This document shows positions 9,198 to 18,574 of a stretch of 64,000 nt of DNA, piece after piece. Position 1 is the first letter of the stretch. Every line of letters begins with the position of its first letter. Position numbers and translations under genes: made by a program. The notes under the pieces are model-generated. The model had not been told where the DNA came from. It did no database searches and saw only the letters and a list, made by a program, of their open reading frames with translations. The DNA comes from Nocardia inohanensis NBRC 100128. Lineage in GTDB: Bacteria; Actinomycetota; Actinomycetes; Mycobacteriales; Mycobacteriaceae. The stretch spans positions 124,001 through 188,000 of the forward strand of contig NZ_BDBK01000002.1 of assembly GCF_001612945.1 (NCBI RefSeq), given 5' to 3'.

Positions 9198-10756
9198 GCC
9201 GAGCGACGAAGAAGCACCCCGGTCGGATCCTCTTCGTGGGGTCGGGTCCCGGTGATCCGGCGCTGCTCACCGTGCGGGCCCGCGAGGTGCTGGCCCGCGC
9301 CGAGCTGGCGTTCACCGATCCGGATGTGGACAAGGGCGTGCTCGCCCTGATCGGCCTCGCCGTGGAACCCGGCCTGGACGGCGAGCGTCCGGTGGACGTG
9401 CGCCCCGCGCTGGGCGATGCCGCCGAGGTCGCCAAGACCCTGATCACCGAGGCTCGCAACGGCAACGACGTGGTGCGGCTGGTCTCCGGCGATCCGATGA
9501 CCACCGATTCGGTCATCCAGGAAGTCAATGCCGTCACCCGTTCGCACATGGTGTTCGAGGTGTTGCCGGGTCTGTCGGCCGGCACCACGGTGCCCGCGTA
9601 CGCCGGTATCGAGATCGGCTCCAGCCACACCGAGGTCGATGTGCGCGGCGAGGTGGATTGGGCGGCCGTGGCGGCCGCGCCGGGACCGCTGGTGCTGCAC
9701 GCGACTTCGGGGCATCTGGCCGAAACCGCTTCGGCGCTGGTCGAACACGGGATGGCGCCGCAGACCCCGGTCGCGGTGACCGTGCGCGGCACCACGCGGC
9801 AGCAGCGCACCATCGACGCGACGCTGGCGACGCTGAACAATGCCGCCTCCGAGATGGTCGGGCCGCTGGTCGTGACCGTCGGCAAAGAGGTCGAGAAGCG
9901 GGCCAAGACCTCCTGGTGGGAGTCGCGTGCGCTGTACGGCTGGACCGTGCTGGTGCCGCGCACCAAGGAGCAGGCCGGTGAGATGAGCGAGAAGCTCGTC
10001 ATGCACGGCGCTATTCCGATGGAGGTGCCCACCATCGCGGTCGAGCCGCCGCGCTCGCCCGCGCAGATGGAGCGCGCGGTCAAGGGCCTGGTCGACGGCC
10101 GCTACCAGTGGGTGGTCTTCACCTCCACCAACGCGGTGCGCGCGGTGTGGGAGAAGTTCGGCGAATTCGGTTTGGACGCACGCGCTTTCAGCGGCGTCAA
10201 GATCGCTTGTGTCGGTGAGGCGACCGCCGAGAAGGTGCGCTCCTTCGGCATCAACCCCGAACTGGTGCCCAGCGGTGAGCAGTCCTCCGAGGGCCTGCTG
10301 GCCGACTTCCCGCCCTACGACGACGTTTTCGATCCGGTCAACCGGGTGCTGCTGCCGCGCGCGGACATCGCCACCGAGACGCTCGCCGAGGGTCTGCGCG
10401 ACCGCGGCTGGGAGATCGACGACGTCACCGCGTACCGCACCGTCCGCGCCTCCCCGCCGCCGGCCGAGACCCGCGAGATGATCAAGACCGGTGGTTTCGA
10501 CGCGGTCCTGTTCACCTCGTCCTCCACGGTCCGCAACCTGGTCGGCATCGCCGGTAAGCCGCACGCCCGCACCATCGTGGCGTGCATCGGCCCCAAGACC
10601 GCCGAGACCGCCATCGAATTCGGCCTGCGCGTGGACGTGCAGCCGGAGATCGCCCAGGTCGGCCCGCTCGTCGAAGCCCTCGCCGAGCACGCCGCGCATC
10701 TGCGCGCCGAGGGCCTGCTGCCGCCGCCGCGCAAGAAGAGCCGCCGCAGCCGCTAG
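9194..10756 (+). CDS. hemD: Fused uroporphyrinogen-III methyltransferase-like / uroporphyrinogen-III synthase
   Basis: A 520-residue two-domain protein. Residues ~10-245 follow the CobA/SUMT tetrapyrrole-methylase fold, with [16 protein letters not shown] near the N-terminus and [17 protein letters not shown]. Residues ~250-505 are uroporphyrinogen-III synthase ([59 protein letters not shown]). The methylase domain looks degenerate: where CobA enzymes have GGDPFVFGRGGEE this protein reads [13 protein letters not shown]. Synthase activity (hydroxymethylbilane to uroporphyrinogen III) is confident; methyltransferase activity is doubtful. A basic tail (KKSRRSR) closes the protein. Confidence 0.94.
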   Translation: MSRATKKHPGRILFVGSGPGDPALLTVRAREVLARAELAFTDPDVDKGVLALIGLAVEPGLDGERPVDVRPALGDAAEVAKTLITEARNGNDVVRLVSGDPMTTDSVIQEVNAVTRSHMVFEVLPGLSAGTTVPAYAGIEIGSSHTEVDVRGEVDWAAVAAAPGPLVLHATSGHLAETASALVEHGMAPQTPVAVTVRGTTRQQRTIDATLATLNNAASEMVGPLVVTVGKEVEKRAKTSWWESRALYGWTVLVPRTKEQAGEMSEKLVMHGAIPMEVPTIAVEPPRSPAQMERAVKGLVDGRYQWVVFTSTNAVRAVWEKFGEFGLDARAFSGVKIACVGEATAEKVRSFGINPELVPSGEQSSEGLLADFPPYDDVFDPVNRVLLPRADIATETLAEGLRDRGWEIDDVTAYRTVRASPPPAETREMIKTGGFDAVLFTSSSTVRNLVGIAGKPHARTIVACIGPKTAETAIEFGLRVDVQPEIAQVGPLVEALAEHAAHLRAEGLLPPPRKKSRRSR

Positions 10757-10767
10757 TCGCCGGTTCT

Positions 10768-10800
10768 AACGGGCCCCGCATCGATGATGCGGGGCCCGTT
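10768..10800 (+). terminator. Intrinsic terminator of rex-hemACD
   Basis: A perfect 15-bp stem, AACGGGCCCCGCATC with GATGCGGGGCCCGTT, around a 3-base loop, followed by CGGTTTTCGG. It begins 12 bases after the hemD stop. Confidence 0.9.
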
Positions 10801-11039
10801 CGGTTTTCGGCCGCCGTGGCTGGACACGGAGGCCACTCGCCGCATCGCGAACGACACGGTCGACCCGACCTCTTGAATCCGGCGCGTTGCGGCGACCGCG
10901 TGCATCCGCGAAATCGCGGAGCGTTTCCGAGGCGGTGCCCATAGCGGTACCGCCCCTGGAAATTCCGTCGTTTCACGCCGTTTGCCCGCGGATAGCGTTT
11001 CCTGCGTCCCGCACCGCGCGGGGCCGAAAGGAATGTGAC

Positions 11040-11276
11040 GTGAAGCGAATGATCGCGAATGCCGTGGCGCTGACCGCGGTTTCGGCGGGGCTGCTGGCGG
11101 GCGTCGGTGGCCAGGCCACCGCCGCGCCGACCGCGAATCCGGTGGCAGGCAGTGCCGCCCCGGCCGCCGGGGCGAGCACCGGTTCGGCCGACAGCCTGCT
11201 GAAGGTGCTGCTGTGCGCCTTGCAGGGCGGCACCAGCGCCTCCACCGAGACTTCCCCGCAGGTGTGCTCGGTCTGA
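11040..11276 (+). CDS. Small secreted protein of unknown function
   Basis: 78 residues from a GTG start, with AAAGGA upstream. Residues 1-29 form a Sec signal peptide: MKRMIANAV, a hydrophobic core and a probable AxA cleavage at ATAAP. The mature part is ~50 residues, Ala/Ser/Gly-rich, with two cysteines (in LLCAL and QVCSV) that could form one disulfide. No family is recognised. It is monocistronic, between the rex-hem terminator and a convergent terminator. Confidence 0.7.
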   Translation: MKRMIANAVALTAVSAGLLAGVGGQATAAPTANPVAGSAAPAAGASTGSADSLLKVLLCALQGGTSASTETSPQVCSV

Positions 11277-11362
11277 CCTGATGCCGGAATTCCGGTGCTG
11301 CGCCACCGGGCCGCTACCGGTGACGGGTCGCGCATCGAATGGTGCGGGGAACGTGGCCGGAT

Positions 11363-11399
11363 CGGATCGGTCCCGGCCCGCTGTGCCGGGACCGATCCG
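11363..11399. terminator. Bidirectional hairpin between convergent genes
   Basis: A perfect 15-bp stem, CGGATCGGTCCCGGC with GCCGGGACCGATCCG, and a 7-base loop. It lies between the secreted-protein gene (plus) and the minus-strand gene ending at 11403. Confidence 0.75.
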
Positions 11400-11402
11400 A
11401 AT

Positions 11403-11768
11403 TCAGCGCTGCGCCTGCATCATTCGGCGCACCATGCGGCAGGTGGCATCCGAAGGCCAGTGCACCCCGATGACTTCGGCGGTCTCCCTGATCTTTTCGT
11501 TGCTCGCCTGATCCGCGGCGAACGCCCCCGAATCCAATAGCGCGATTGCCAGACGCATGGCCTTCAACCGGCGGTTGTGCGAGATGTACCAGGAGCGCGG
11601 GCGCCCGGCCGGCAATGGCTGCTTGGCCAGCGGCATCCACGGATGATCGATGACCTCCCCCCGCTTCGGAACTCCTACTGCCTTGTCGGACAAGCTCTTC
11701 ACTGCTGCGAGCACGACCAATCCTCCCGTCGCGATCCGAGCCGGGCGGTATCCGACCTCCTCGAACAC
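11403..11768 (-). CDS. Conserved hypothetical protein
   Basis: 121 residues from a GTG start. No domain is recognised. The N-terminal third is mildly hydrophobic ([15 protein letters not shown]). The middle contains [25 protein letters not shown], and the C-terminal half is helical and charged, ending [10 protein letters not shown]. The reading frame has actinobacterial codon bias, and the gene ends just before a convergent terminator. The 5' end is uncertain, since no good ribosome-binding site is visible. It is divergent from hemB. Confidence 0.55.
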   Translation of the reverse strand: MFEEVGYRPARIATGGLVVLAAVKSLSDKAVGVPKRGEVIDHPWMPLAKQPLPAGRPRSWYISHNRRLKAMRLAIALLDSGAFAADQASNEKIRETAEVIGVHWPSDATCRMVRRMMQAQR

Positions 11769-11910
11769 CGCGTCGAACTCTCGAACACATCTTCGATTCT
11801 ACCGTCCCCCACCGACAAAATCCGCTGCTCACCGGCGCTCCGGCGAATCGTCCGCCCGGGTGCGCGCGGCCGCGCGCACCCGGGAATCCGGACGGGCATA
11901 TCATGCGTGC

Positions 11911-12888
11911 ATGACCGGAATGGACCGCCCACGGCGGTTGCGCCGTACTCCCGCGCTGCGCCGGCTGGTGGCCGAAACCACGCTCCAGCCACGGCAATTG
12001 ATTCTCCCCATGTTCGTCGCCGACGGGCTCGCCGAACCGCGCGAGATCTCGTCCATGCCCGGCGTGCAGCAGCATTCGATGGACTCGCTGCGCAAGGCGG
12101 CGGTGGAGGCGGTCGCGGCGGGCGTCGGCGGGCTCATGCTGTTCGGCGTGCCCAAGGCCGAGGACAAGGATCCGCTGGGCAGCCAGGCCAGCGATCCGGA
12201 GGGCATCCTGAACCGGGGCCTGCGCGCGCTGGCGCACGAGGTCGGTGATTCGACCGTGGTCATGGCCGACACCTGCCTCGACGAGTTCACCTCGCACGGG
12301 CATTGCGGCGTGCTGAGCCCCGAGGGCGCGGTCGACAACGACGCCACCCTTCAGCGCTATGTGGATATGGCCTTGGCGCAGGCCGAAACCGGAGCCGACC
12401 TGCTCGGCACCAGCGGCATGATGGACGGCCAGGTGGGCGCGATCCGCGCCGGGCTGGACGCCGCCGGCTACACCGACACCGGCATCCTGGCCTACGCCGC
12501 CAAGTACGCGTCGGCGTTCTACGGTCCGTTCCGCGAGGCGGTGGGCTCCTCGCTGGAGGGCGATCGCCGTACGTACCAGCAGGATCCGGCCAATCGCCGG
12601 GAAGCCGTCCGGGAACTGGAACTGGACCTGGCCGAGGGCGCGGACATCGTCATGGTCAAGCCCGCCATGTCCTACCTCGACATTCTGCGCGATGTGGCGG
12701 ACCGCTCCACGGTGCCGGTCGCGGCCTATCAGATCTCCGGCGAGTACGCGATGATCACCGCCGCGGCGCAGAACGGCTGGATCGACCGGCGCGGCGCCAT
12801 TCTGGAGTCGCTGCTCGGAATCCGCCGCGCCGGAGCGGATATGGTGCTCACCTACTGGGCGACCGAAGCCGCACACTGGCTTTCGTGA
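11911..12888 (+). CDS. hemB: Delta-aminolevulinic acid dehydratase (porphobilinogen synthase)
   Basis: Condenses two 5-aminolevulinate molecules to porphobilinogen, feeding HemC. The 325-residue product begins [20 protein letters not shown]. The metal site [15 protein letters not shown] retains Cys122 and Cys132, so it resembles the cysteine-rich (zinc) class. The two Schiff-base lysines are in [12 protein letters not shown] (Lys198) and [10 protein letters not shown] (Lys250). ATG 11911 gives the family start; a longer in-frame opening upstream has no homology. The neighbouring rex-hemACD and hemL complete the haem set except for the late steps. Confidence 0.97.
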   Translation: MTGMDRPRRLRRTPALRRLVAETTLQPRQLILPMFVADGLAEPREISSMPGVQQHSMDSLRKAAVEAVAAGVGGLMLFGVPKAEDKDPLGSQASDPEGILNRGLRALAHEVGDSTVVMADTCLDEFTSHGHCGVLSPEGAVDNDATLQRYVDMALAQAETGADLLGTSGMMDGQVGAIRAGLDAAGYTDTGILAYAAKYASAFYGPFREAVGSSLEGDRRTYQQDPANRREAVRELELDLAEGADIVMVKPAMSYLDILRDVADRSTVPVAAYQISGEYAMITAAAQNGWIDRRGAILESLLGIRRAGADMVLTYWATEAAHWLS

Positions 12889-12907
12889 ACTCGGGAACTG
12901 CTCAGAA

Positions 12908-13423
12908 GTGAATCCGATCGTGCCCCCGGCGGGCCCGCGTCCCGTGCCCGAGGATGTCCGCACCGCCGCCCAACTCTGGTGGGCCGCACTGGTTCTGGGT
13001 GTCGTGCAATTGAGCGCCACCCTGATCGCTCAGCTGGGCCAGCGCCGTGAACTGGCCGGCAAGATGCTCGAGCAGCTGCGTGATCAGCAGCCCGTCATCA
13101 CCGAGGCGCAGGTGCAGTTCTGGACGGTGGTGCTGCTGGTGGTGATGGCGCTGTTCTGGCTGATCCTGACCGGTGCGGCGGCCGCGATGGTGTATCTCAT
13201 GCGGCACGGCAAGAATTGGGCGCGTGCGATTCTCACCGCGCTGGCGGTCTTCCTGACCCTGGGCGCGCTCGGCACCCTGTTCGCACCCGGCAGCGGCATG
13301 CCGGGAGTGGTCGGCGCGGTCGCGGGCGGGGCCGGGATCGTGCAGGCGGTGGCGGCCTGCGGTGCCGTATTCCTTTGCTATCGAAAGGAATCCGAGCAGT
13401 ACTTCCGGCCGGTAGCACACTGA
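12908..13423 (+). CDS. Four-pass membrane protein of unknown function (Rv0513-like position)
   Basis: 171 residues with a Pro-rich N-terminus and four predicted membrane segments: WWAALVLGVVQLSATLI, TVVLLVVMALFWLILTGAAA, ILTALAVFLTLGALGTLF and VVGAVAGGAGIVQAVAACGAVFL. A charged loop of ~30 residues (QRRELAGKMLEQLRDQQ) separates the first two. GTG start 19 bases after the hemB stop suggests cotranscription. No enzymatic motif is seen. Confidence 0.7.
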   Translation: MNPIVPPAGPRPVPEDVRTAAQLWWAALVLGVVQLSATLIAQLGQRRELAGKMLEQLRDQQPVITEAQVQFWTVVLLVVMALFWLILTGAAAAMVYLMRHGKNWARAILTALAVFLTLGALGTLFAPGSGMPGVVGAVAGGAGIVQAVAACGAVFLCYRKESEQYFRPVAH

Positions 13424-13562
13424 GGGCGCCGGAGTTTGTCCCAGCCCTACCAACCGGTATGGTGAGGGTTGTCACAGAGAATTCCGGAACCGGATACCGG
13501 GCGTCGACCGTTGAGGTATAGCGCCTTCGAACCCGGGGTTCTGCCCGAGAGTGGAGGCAACG

Positions 13563-13682
13563 ATGCGAGTGGTGATCCAGCAGCCACACAGCCTGCGGCG
13601 CGATGTCATGGCGTTCAGTCTGCTGTTCCTCTTCGGACTGCTCACTCTCGCCGTACTTCTCATTCCAGGTCTCGTCGGCTGA
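13563..13682 (+). CDS. Single-pass membrane microprotein, 39 residues
   Basis: A short gene with a strong GGAGG Shine-Dalgarno six bases before ATG. The product starts MRVVIQQPHSLRRDVM and continues as one hydrophobic helix (FSLLFLFGLLTLAVLLIPGLVG). The positive N-terminus predicts N-in orientation. Upstream, CGGAAC (13485-13490) and CGTT (13509-13512) with an 18-base spacer resemble an ECF sigma promoter of the SigE/SigH type; this is tentative. Function unknown. Confidence 0.6.
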   Translation: MRVVIQQPHSLRRDVMAFSLLFLFGLLTLAVLLIPGLVG

Positions 13683-13707
13683 CCCGTATGCCCGTAATGT
13701 GCGGCCT

Positions 13708-14253
13708 ATGAGTGAGGCTGGAGCCCCCGCGGCCGTACTGTTCGCCGAACCAGGCGCGCGCTGGCGCACCATCGCCTACGGACCGGCGCTGTGCGGGATC
13801 ATCCTGGTACTGGAGCTGATTCGCGGCGGCGACGTGCACTGGTTCGGATTGGTCTTCTGCGCGGTGCTGCTGGGCGGATTCGTCTGGTTGCAGGTGATCG
13901 CCGGGCGGCGTCACATCAGCGTCGAACTCACCGGCGACACGCTGCGTGAAGGCACCGAAGTCGTGTCGCTGAGCACTATCGCCGAGGTGTTGCCGGAACC
14001 TGACGAGCAGTCCTGGGATGATGAGGATTGGGAATCGGCGCGGGCGCTCGGTGAACTCACCGGGGTACCGCGGCGGCGCAAGGGCTTCGGGCTGAAGCTG
14101 CGGGACGGATCGCTGGTGCAGGCTTGGGCGCGCGATCACCGGACGCTGCGGGCGGAGCTGACCGCGGCGCTGGAACGGCGTGCCGGTGTGCCCGCGGAGA
14201 GCGCCGTCGAGTTGGACAAGCCCGGCGGTGACGAGGAGAAGGAGGCGCGGTGA
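13708..14253 (+). CDS. Conserved membrane protein with cytoplasmic C-terminal domain
   Basis: 181 residues from ATG 13708. Two membrane helices (IAYGPALCGIILVLELI and WFGLVFCAVLLGGFVWLQVIAG, about residues 20-65) are followed by a ~115-residue soluble domain with strands RRHISVELTGDTLREGTEVV and an acidic linker EPDEQSWDDEDWE. The order resembles bacterial PH-like or DUF3093-type membrane proteins, but I do not recognise the family. Its stop is shared with the start of the next small membrane protein (TGATG), so the two are translationally coupled. Confidence 0.68.
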   Translation: MSEAGAPAAVLFAEPGARWRTIAYGPALCGIILVLELIRGGDVHWFGLVFCAVLLGGFVWLQVIAGRRHISVELTGDTLREGTEVVSLSTIAEVLPEPDEQSWDDEDWESARALGELTGVPRRRKGFGLKLRDGSLVQAWARDHRTLRAELTAALERRAGVPAESAVELDKPGGDEEKEAR

Positions 14254-14489
14254 TGCGGTGGCTCGCCGTGCTCGCCGAGGTCGTGCTCGTACCGCTGCTG
14301 GGGTTCGCGGCGGTGTGGTGCTGGCGCAACGGCATTCATACCGGATGGTTCAAGGCGGCCGGGGAGACACCGGGATTCACCGCGACCCGGTATTCGGGGC
14401 CGTGGCTGGCGTTCGCGGCCGTGCTGGTGACGGTGGCCGGGGTGATCTTCATCGATCTGCTGAACCGGGTGTACCGCCTGGCGCGCTGA
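14253..14489 (+). CDS. Small two-pass membrane protein
   Basis: 78 residues from ATG 14253; an adjacent GTG at 14250 is less well spaced from GGAGG 14241-14245. Helices are VLAEVVLVPLLGFAAVWCW and WLAFAAVLVTVAGVIFIDLL, separated by a ~30-residue loop. The start overlaps the preceding stop. No family is recognised; it probably pairs with the upstream membrane protein. Confidence 0.65.
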   Translation: MRWLAVLAEVVLVPLLGFAAVWCWRNGIHTGWFKAAGETPGFTATRYSGPWLAFAAVLVTVAGVIFIDLLNRVYRLAR

Positions 14490-14702
14490 GCGCCGCGACC
14501 GCGACACGCCCGGTCGGGGGACGCGAAGTCGGTGTTTCATCCGGCGCTCGCGGGTGATCGGACGCAGAATAGATCACATGAGGAGCCCGTATCTCGTCCC
14601 GATTTCCTGGCTCGACTACCTGCCGCCGCAGCTCAATTGCCTGTTCTCGACCGGCTGGGCGGCATTCTGCCTAGGGGTGCCGCTGTCGTGAGTTCCTGAG
14701 CC

Positions 14703-15089
14703 TCAGTTCCAGCTCTGGTAAACATCCAGCACTCGGCCACCCCGGGTGCCCGGAGCATTGAGGAACATGACCACGGTGCCGTCCGGATGCTGGGCGGCCT
14801 CCATGACGACCTGCCGCAGCGAGGCGTGCACGCCGCCGTTGTCGTCCTTGTAGATCTGCGTCTCCTGGTGCAGGCCCGCGCCCATCCGGCTCAAGGGCAC
14901 GATCATGCTGACCACCGCGGGTGCCGGGCCACCGGCGAAGGCGGCCGTCTCGTCGTGTGACAGCTGCACGCCGATCCGGCCCTGATCGATCTGCACGATC
15001 GGCGCTCCCGCTCGCGCCGCACCGGCTCCGATCACGCCCGCGACCGCAACGGCCGCAACCATTCCCACTCCGAAACGCACGACCCGCAT
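14703..15089 (-). CDS. Secreted protein of unknown function
   Basis: 128 residues. An N-terminal signal peptide (MRVVRFGVGMVAAVAVAG..., cleavage likely after GAARA) precedes a ~100-residue domain with predicted beta strands (APIVQIDQGRIGVQLS, VVSMIVPLSRMGAGLHQET) and a Trp near the C-terminus (VYQSWN). It resembles small secreted proteins common in Nocardia and Rhodococcus; function unknown. The ATG is preceded by a short purine stretch. Confidence 0.7.
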   Translation of the reverse strand: MRVVRFGVGMVAAVAVAGVIGAGAARAGAPIVQIDQGRIGVQLSHDETAAFAGGPAPAVVSMIVPLSRMGAGLHQETQIYKDDNGGVHASLRQVVMEAAQHPDGTVVMFLNAPGTRGGRVLDVYQSWN

Positions 15090-15204
15090 ACCGTCGCTCC
15101 CACTCTCGCCGCCGTCCCCTTCCTGGGCTCGAGATTACGCACCAGCAACCCCTCAGCGATCTATCCCGCGCCATCGTGAATTCCGGCGTGTTGCGTTCTC
15201 TCCC

Positions 15205-15336
15205 ACCCTCTCGTCATTCCGGCGCGCCCTCCCTCGTCATTCCGGCGCGGTTTTGGCCGGAATCTCACTTCGGCGGTGAGATCCCGGCCAAAAACATGCC
15301 GGGATGACGAGGACGACTCATACCGGGATGACGGGT
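15205..15336. repeat. REP-like palindromic repeat, copy 1
   Basis: Core hairpin 15233-15311: one arm begins CTCGTCATTCCGGCGCGG, the other ends CATGCCGGGATGACGAG. Inner arms are GGCCGGAATCTCAC and GTGAGATCCCGGCC. Extra half-units flank it at ~15210 (CTCGTCATTCCGGCGCG) and ~15321 (ATACCGGGATGACGGG). Two related copies lie at 61178 and 63094. It fills most of the 400-base gap before hemL; the rest (15090-15204, 15337-15489) shows nothing else and probably holds the hemL promoter. Confidence 0.85.
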
Positions 15337-15489
15337 GGACTGCCGCGCGGGTTGCTCGGAGGCGGGTTCGGATTCGGATGAGATGCGCGGAGCCGCGCGG
15401 GGTGCGAGGATGGCGGGTTGCTGTGGGGCAGGACACTCGACTACACCCTGTCGTCGACGGGGGACGGGGCGGCTGAGAGACTGGGTGCC

Positions 15490-16827
15490 GTGAGTTCTTC
15501 TCCGCGTGTGAGCCAGGCATCGGTGCCGGTCTCGGCCCAACTCTTCGAACGCGCCGCGGCGGTGATCCCGGGCGGTGTGAATTCGCCCGTGCGGGCGTTC
15601 AATTCCGTGGGCGGGACACCGCGATTCATCGCGTCGGCCCGGGGGTGCACGCTCACCGACGCGGACGGGAACGACTATGTCGATCTCGTGTGTTCGTGGG
15701 GACCGATGATTCTCGGTCACGCGCACCCGGCCGTGGTGGAGGCCGTGCGCTCGGCCGCCACCCATGGGCTGTCGTTCGGCGCGCCGACCGAGGCGGAGAT
15801 CGAACTGGCCGAGGCCATCGCGGCGCGGGTGGATCCGGTGGAGCGGGTGCGGCTGGTGAACTCCGGCACCGAGGCGACCATGAGCGCGGTCCGGCTGGCG
15901 CGCGGGTTCACCGGGCGTTCCAAGATCATCAAGTTCAGCGGCTGTTACCACGGGCACGTGGATGCCTTGCTCGCCGACGCCGGATCGGGCGTGGCGACGC
16001 TGGGGCTGCCGACCTCGCCGGGCGTGACCGGTGCGCAGGCCGCGGACACCATCGTGCTGCCGTACAACAACCTCGAGGCCGTGGCCGCCGCTTTCGCCGC
16101 CAATCCCGGTGAGATCGCGTGCGTCATCACCGAAGCCGCCGCCGGCAATATGGGCGCGGTCGCGCCGGTGCCCGGATTCAATGCCGGACTGCGCGACCTC
16201 GCGCACGCGAACGGCGCGCTGCTGATCATGGACGAGGTGATGACCGGCTTCCGCGTCAGCGCCGCGGGTTGGTACGGCGTCGAGGGTGTCGCCGGTGACC
16301 TCTACACCTTCGGCAAGGTGATGTCCGGTGGTCTGCCCGCCGCGGCGTTCGGCGGTCGCGCCGACATCATGAACAATCTCGCCCCGCTCGGCCCGGTCTA
16401 TCAGGCCGGCACCCTCTCCGGAAATCCGGTCGCCGTCGCGGCCGGTCTCGCTACCCTGCGCACCGCCGACGCCGAGGTGTACGCCGCCTTGAATCGCAAT
16501 TCGGAGCGCCTGGGCAAGCTGCTCGGTTCGGCCCTGGACGCCGAAGGCGTTCCGCACCATGTGCAATTCGCGGGCAATATGGTGAGCGTGTTCTTCGCCG
16601 AGAACCCGGTCACCGACTACAGCGCCGCCAAGGCCAGTCAGACCTGGCGTTTCCCCGCTTTCTTCCACGCCCTGCTCGACGGTGGCGTGTACGCGCCCCC
16701 GAGCGCGTTCGAAGCCTGGTTCGTCTCCGCCGCTCTCGACGAGAACGCTTTCGATCGCATCGCCGCCGCCCTCCCCGCCGCCGCGCGCGCCGCGGCGGCC
16801 GCCACCCCCGAAGGATCCGCCGCGTGA
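15490..16827 (+). CDS. hemL: Glutamate-1-semialdehyde 2,1-aminomutase
   Basis: PLP enzyme that converts HemA's product to 5-aminolevulinate. 445 residues from GTG 15490; an upstream in-frame GTG region has no homology. Landmarks are [16 protein letters not shown] at the start, [45 protein letters not shown] and the PLP lysine Lys276 in [17 protein letters not shown]. The C-terminal Ala-rich tail is slightly long. The next gene overlaps by four bases, starting the hemL-to-ccsB unit. Confidence 0.96.
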   Translation: MSSSPRVSQASVPVSAQLFERAAAVIPGGVNSPVRAFNSVGGTPRFIASARGCTLTDADGNDYVDLVCSWGPMILGHAHPAVVEAVRSAATHGLSFGAPTEAEIELAEAIAARVDPVERVRLVNSGTEATMSAVRLARGFTGRSKIIKFSGCYHGHVDALLADAGSGVATLGLPTSPGVTGAQAADTIVLPYNNLEAVAAAFAANPGEIACVITEAAAGNMGAVAPVPGFNAGLRDLAHANGALLIMDEVMTGFRVSAAGWYGVEGVAGDLYTFGKVMSGGLPAAAFGGRADIMNNLAPLGPVYQAGTLSGNPVAVAAGLATLRTADAEVYAALNRNSERLGKLLGSALDAEGVPHHVQFAGNMVSVFFAENPVTDYSAAKASQTWRFPAFFHALLDGGVYAPPSAFEAWFVSAALDENAFDRIAAALPAAARAAAAATPEGSAA

Positions 16828-17978
16828 GCTCCACCCAGCAGCCAGACACCGGACTCCCCGCCCCCAGCCCCCACGAGGTTCCGCTTTCCCCCAACGAGGC
16901 CGCCCGCCTCCTCGACTCCATCCGCCAGGCCGAAGCCGACCTCGCCGAAACCGGCGAGCAGATCGCCGTCGCCCCGACCGAAACCCCCACCACCGCAACG
17001 GATTCCGCCGCCACGAATGCCGAAGCCGACTCGGCCGTGACAGTGAGCGATTCGACCGCAGCCGCCGAAGCGACGAACCACGCGGACGATTCAATGGCCT
17101 CCTCGGCCGAAGCGGCAACCGCTGACGGCGCGAGCCACACTGCTGAATCCGGCACAGCCGCGGCCGCCGCCGAGGCCGCTGGCGTGGATGTGGCTGTCGC
17201 CGAGGATGCCGGTGAGGGTGTGGCTGTCGCCGAGGACGCTGCCACGGAGAGCGACGCCGCTGTTGCCGACGACGCTGTTGCCGGCGCGGGTGCAGGTGAA
17301 TCCGCCTTGACCGCAAGTGGTTTCGTCTTGCCCGGTGAGGTCGCGGATGATGTCGAGACCATCGTGCATGTGATGCGGCACGGTGAGGTGCACAATCCGA
17401 AGGGGATTCTGTACGGGCGGTTGCCCGGGTTCCAGTTGTCGGTGACGGGGCGGGCGCAGGCGCAGGCTGTGGCGCGGTCGCTGGCCGATCACGACATCGC
17501 GCTGGTGGTGGCTTCGCCGTTGCAGCGGGCGCAGGAGACCGCGGAACCGGTTGCGGCGCAGCACGGGGCGATCATCCGGACGGATGAGAACCTGATCGAG
17601 GCCGGGAACATTTTCGAGGGGTTGCGGGTGGCCGTGGGGGACGGCGCGCTGCGGCAGCCCCGGCATTGGTGGAAGTTGCGGGATCCGTTCACGCCCTCGT
17701 GGGGTGAGCCGTATTTGCAGATCGCGCATCGCATGCTGGCCGCGGTGAACAAGGCGCGCGTCGAGGCGGCGGGGCGCGAGGCCGTGCTGGTCTCGCATCA
17801 GCTGCCGGTGTGGACGCTGCGCCGGTTCTTGCAGGGGCAGCGGTTGTGGCACGATCCGCGCAATCGGCAGTGCTCGCTGGCTTCGCTGACTTCGCTGGTC
17901 TACCAGGGCGATACGTTGATCGACATCGTGTACTCGGAGCCCGCCGGGGCCTCCGATCCCAAGGTGTCGGGAGCATGA
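16824..17978 (+). CDS. Phosphoglycerate mutase-like histidine phosphatase with long disordered N-terminus (Rv0525-like)
   Basis: 384 residues. Residues ~183-375 are a histidine phosphatase domain: [11 protein letters not shown] (catalytic RHG), [15 protein letters not shown] and [15 protein letters not shown] with the second catalytic His. The first ~180 residues are Ala/Glu/Asp/Thr-rich low complexity with imperfect repeats ([17 protein letters not shown]). The M. tuberculosis homologue is, from memory, only ~200 residues and lacks this. Context between hemL and the thioredoxin/CcdA genes is conserved in mycobacteria. The substrate is unknown. Overlaps at both ends are of the GTGA/ATGA type. 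Confidence 0.85.
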   Translation: MSSTQQPDTGLPAPSPHEVPLSPNEAARLLDSIRQAEADLAETGEQIAVAPTETPTTATDSAATNAEADSAVTVSDSTAAAEATNHADDSMASSAEAATADGASHTAESGTAAAAAEAAGVDVAVAEDAGEGVAVAEDAATESDAAVADDAVAGAGAGESALTASGFVLPGEVADDVETIVHVMRHGEVHNPKGILYGRLPGFQLSVTGRAQAQAVARSLADHDIALVVASPLQRAQETAEPVAAQHGAIIRTDENLIEAGNIFEGLRVAVGDGALRQPRHWWKLRDPFTPSWGEPYLQIAHRMLAAVNKARVEAAGREAVLVSHQLPVWTLRRFLQGQRLWHDPRNRQCSLASLTSLVYQGDTLIDIVYSEPAGASDPKVSGA

Positions 17979-18574
17979 GACGCGCCATCGCGTCCCTGCT
18001 GGCGAGCGTCGCTGTCATCGCGGCGTTCGCGGGCTGCTCGACCGCCGGTAAGGACGCGGTGGCGCAGGGCGGCACCTTCGATTTCGTGTCGCCGGGCGGT
18101 AAGACCGACATCTTCTACGATCCGCCGGAGTCGCGCGGCACCATCGGCAAGCTCGCCGGCCCGGATCTGATGACCGCGGGCAAGACCACCTCGGTGGACG
18201 ACTTCCCCGGCAAGGTCGTCGTCATCAACCTGTGGGGCCAATGGTGCGGCCCCTGCCGCGCGGAAGCGCCCGCGCTGGAACAGGTCTACGAGGCGTACAA
18301 GGACAAGGGCGTCGCCTTCCTGGGCATCAATGTGCGCGACAACCAGCAGGACAAGGCGCAGGACTTCGTGACCGACAACAAGGTCGGCTACCCGTCCGTC
18401 TACGACCCGTCCATGCGCAGCCTGCTCGCGCTCGGCGGCAAATTCCCCACCAGCGTCATCCCCACCACCATCGTGCTGGACAAACAGCATCGCGTCGCCG
18501 CGGTGTACCTGCGCTCACTGCTCGCCGAGGACTTGCGCCCGACCCTGGACAAACTGACCCGGGAGCCGGCGTGA
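17975..18574 (+). CDS. TlpA/ResA-family thiol-disulfide lipoprotein (Rv0526-like)
   Basis: 199 residues. Signal sequence with lipobox AFAGC (lipidated Cys21), then a thioredoxin-fold domain with [11 protein letters not shown] (Cys91 and Cys94), [11 protein letters not shown] and the cis-Pro segment [13 protein letters not shown]. It probably reduces apocytochrome c haem-binding thiols outside the membrane, receiving electrons from CcdA encoded next. This is the standard system II (Ccs) role, inferred from context. Overlaps the preceding stop (ATGA). Confidence 0.92.
   Translation: MRRAIASLLASVAVIAAFAGCSTAGKDAVAQGGTFDFVSPGGKTDIFYDPPESRGTIGKLAGPDLMTAGKTTSVDDFPGKVVVINLWGQWCGPCRAEAPALEQVYEAYKDKGVAFLGINVRDNQQDKAQDFVTDNKVGYPSVYDPSMRSLLALGGKFPTSVIPTTIVLDKQHRVAAVYLRSLLAEDLRPTLDKLTREPA

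Noticed and set aside
8390..10699. A very long minus-strand open frame (769 codons) over hemC/hemD
   Set aside because: Antisense shadow produced by high GC codon bias; the plus strand encodes recognisable HemC and HemD throughout.
14578..14691. 37-codon frame MRSPYLVPISWLDYLPPQL...
   Set aside because: No Shine-Dalgarno, no helix or domain, and it sits in a gap between two oriented genes; too little support to call a gene.
15265..17316. Minus-strand open frame of 683 codons over hemL and the phosphatase
   Set aside because: Arg/His/Pro-rich translation typical of an antisense shadow; no domain.
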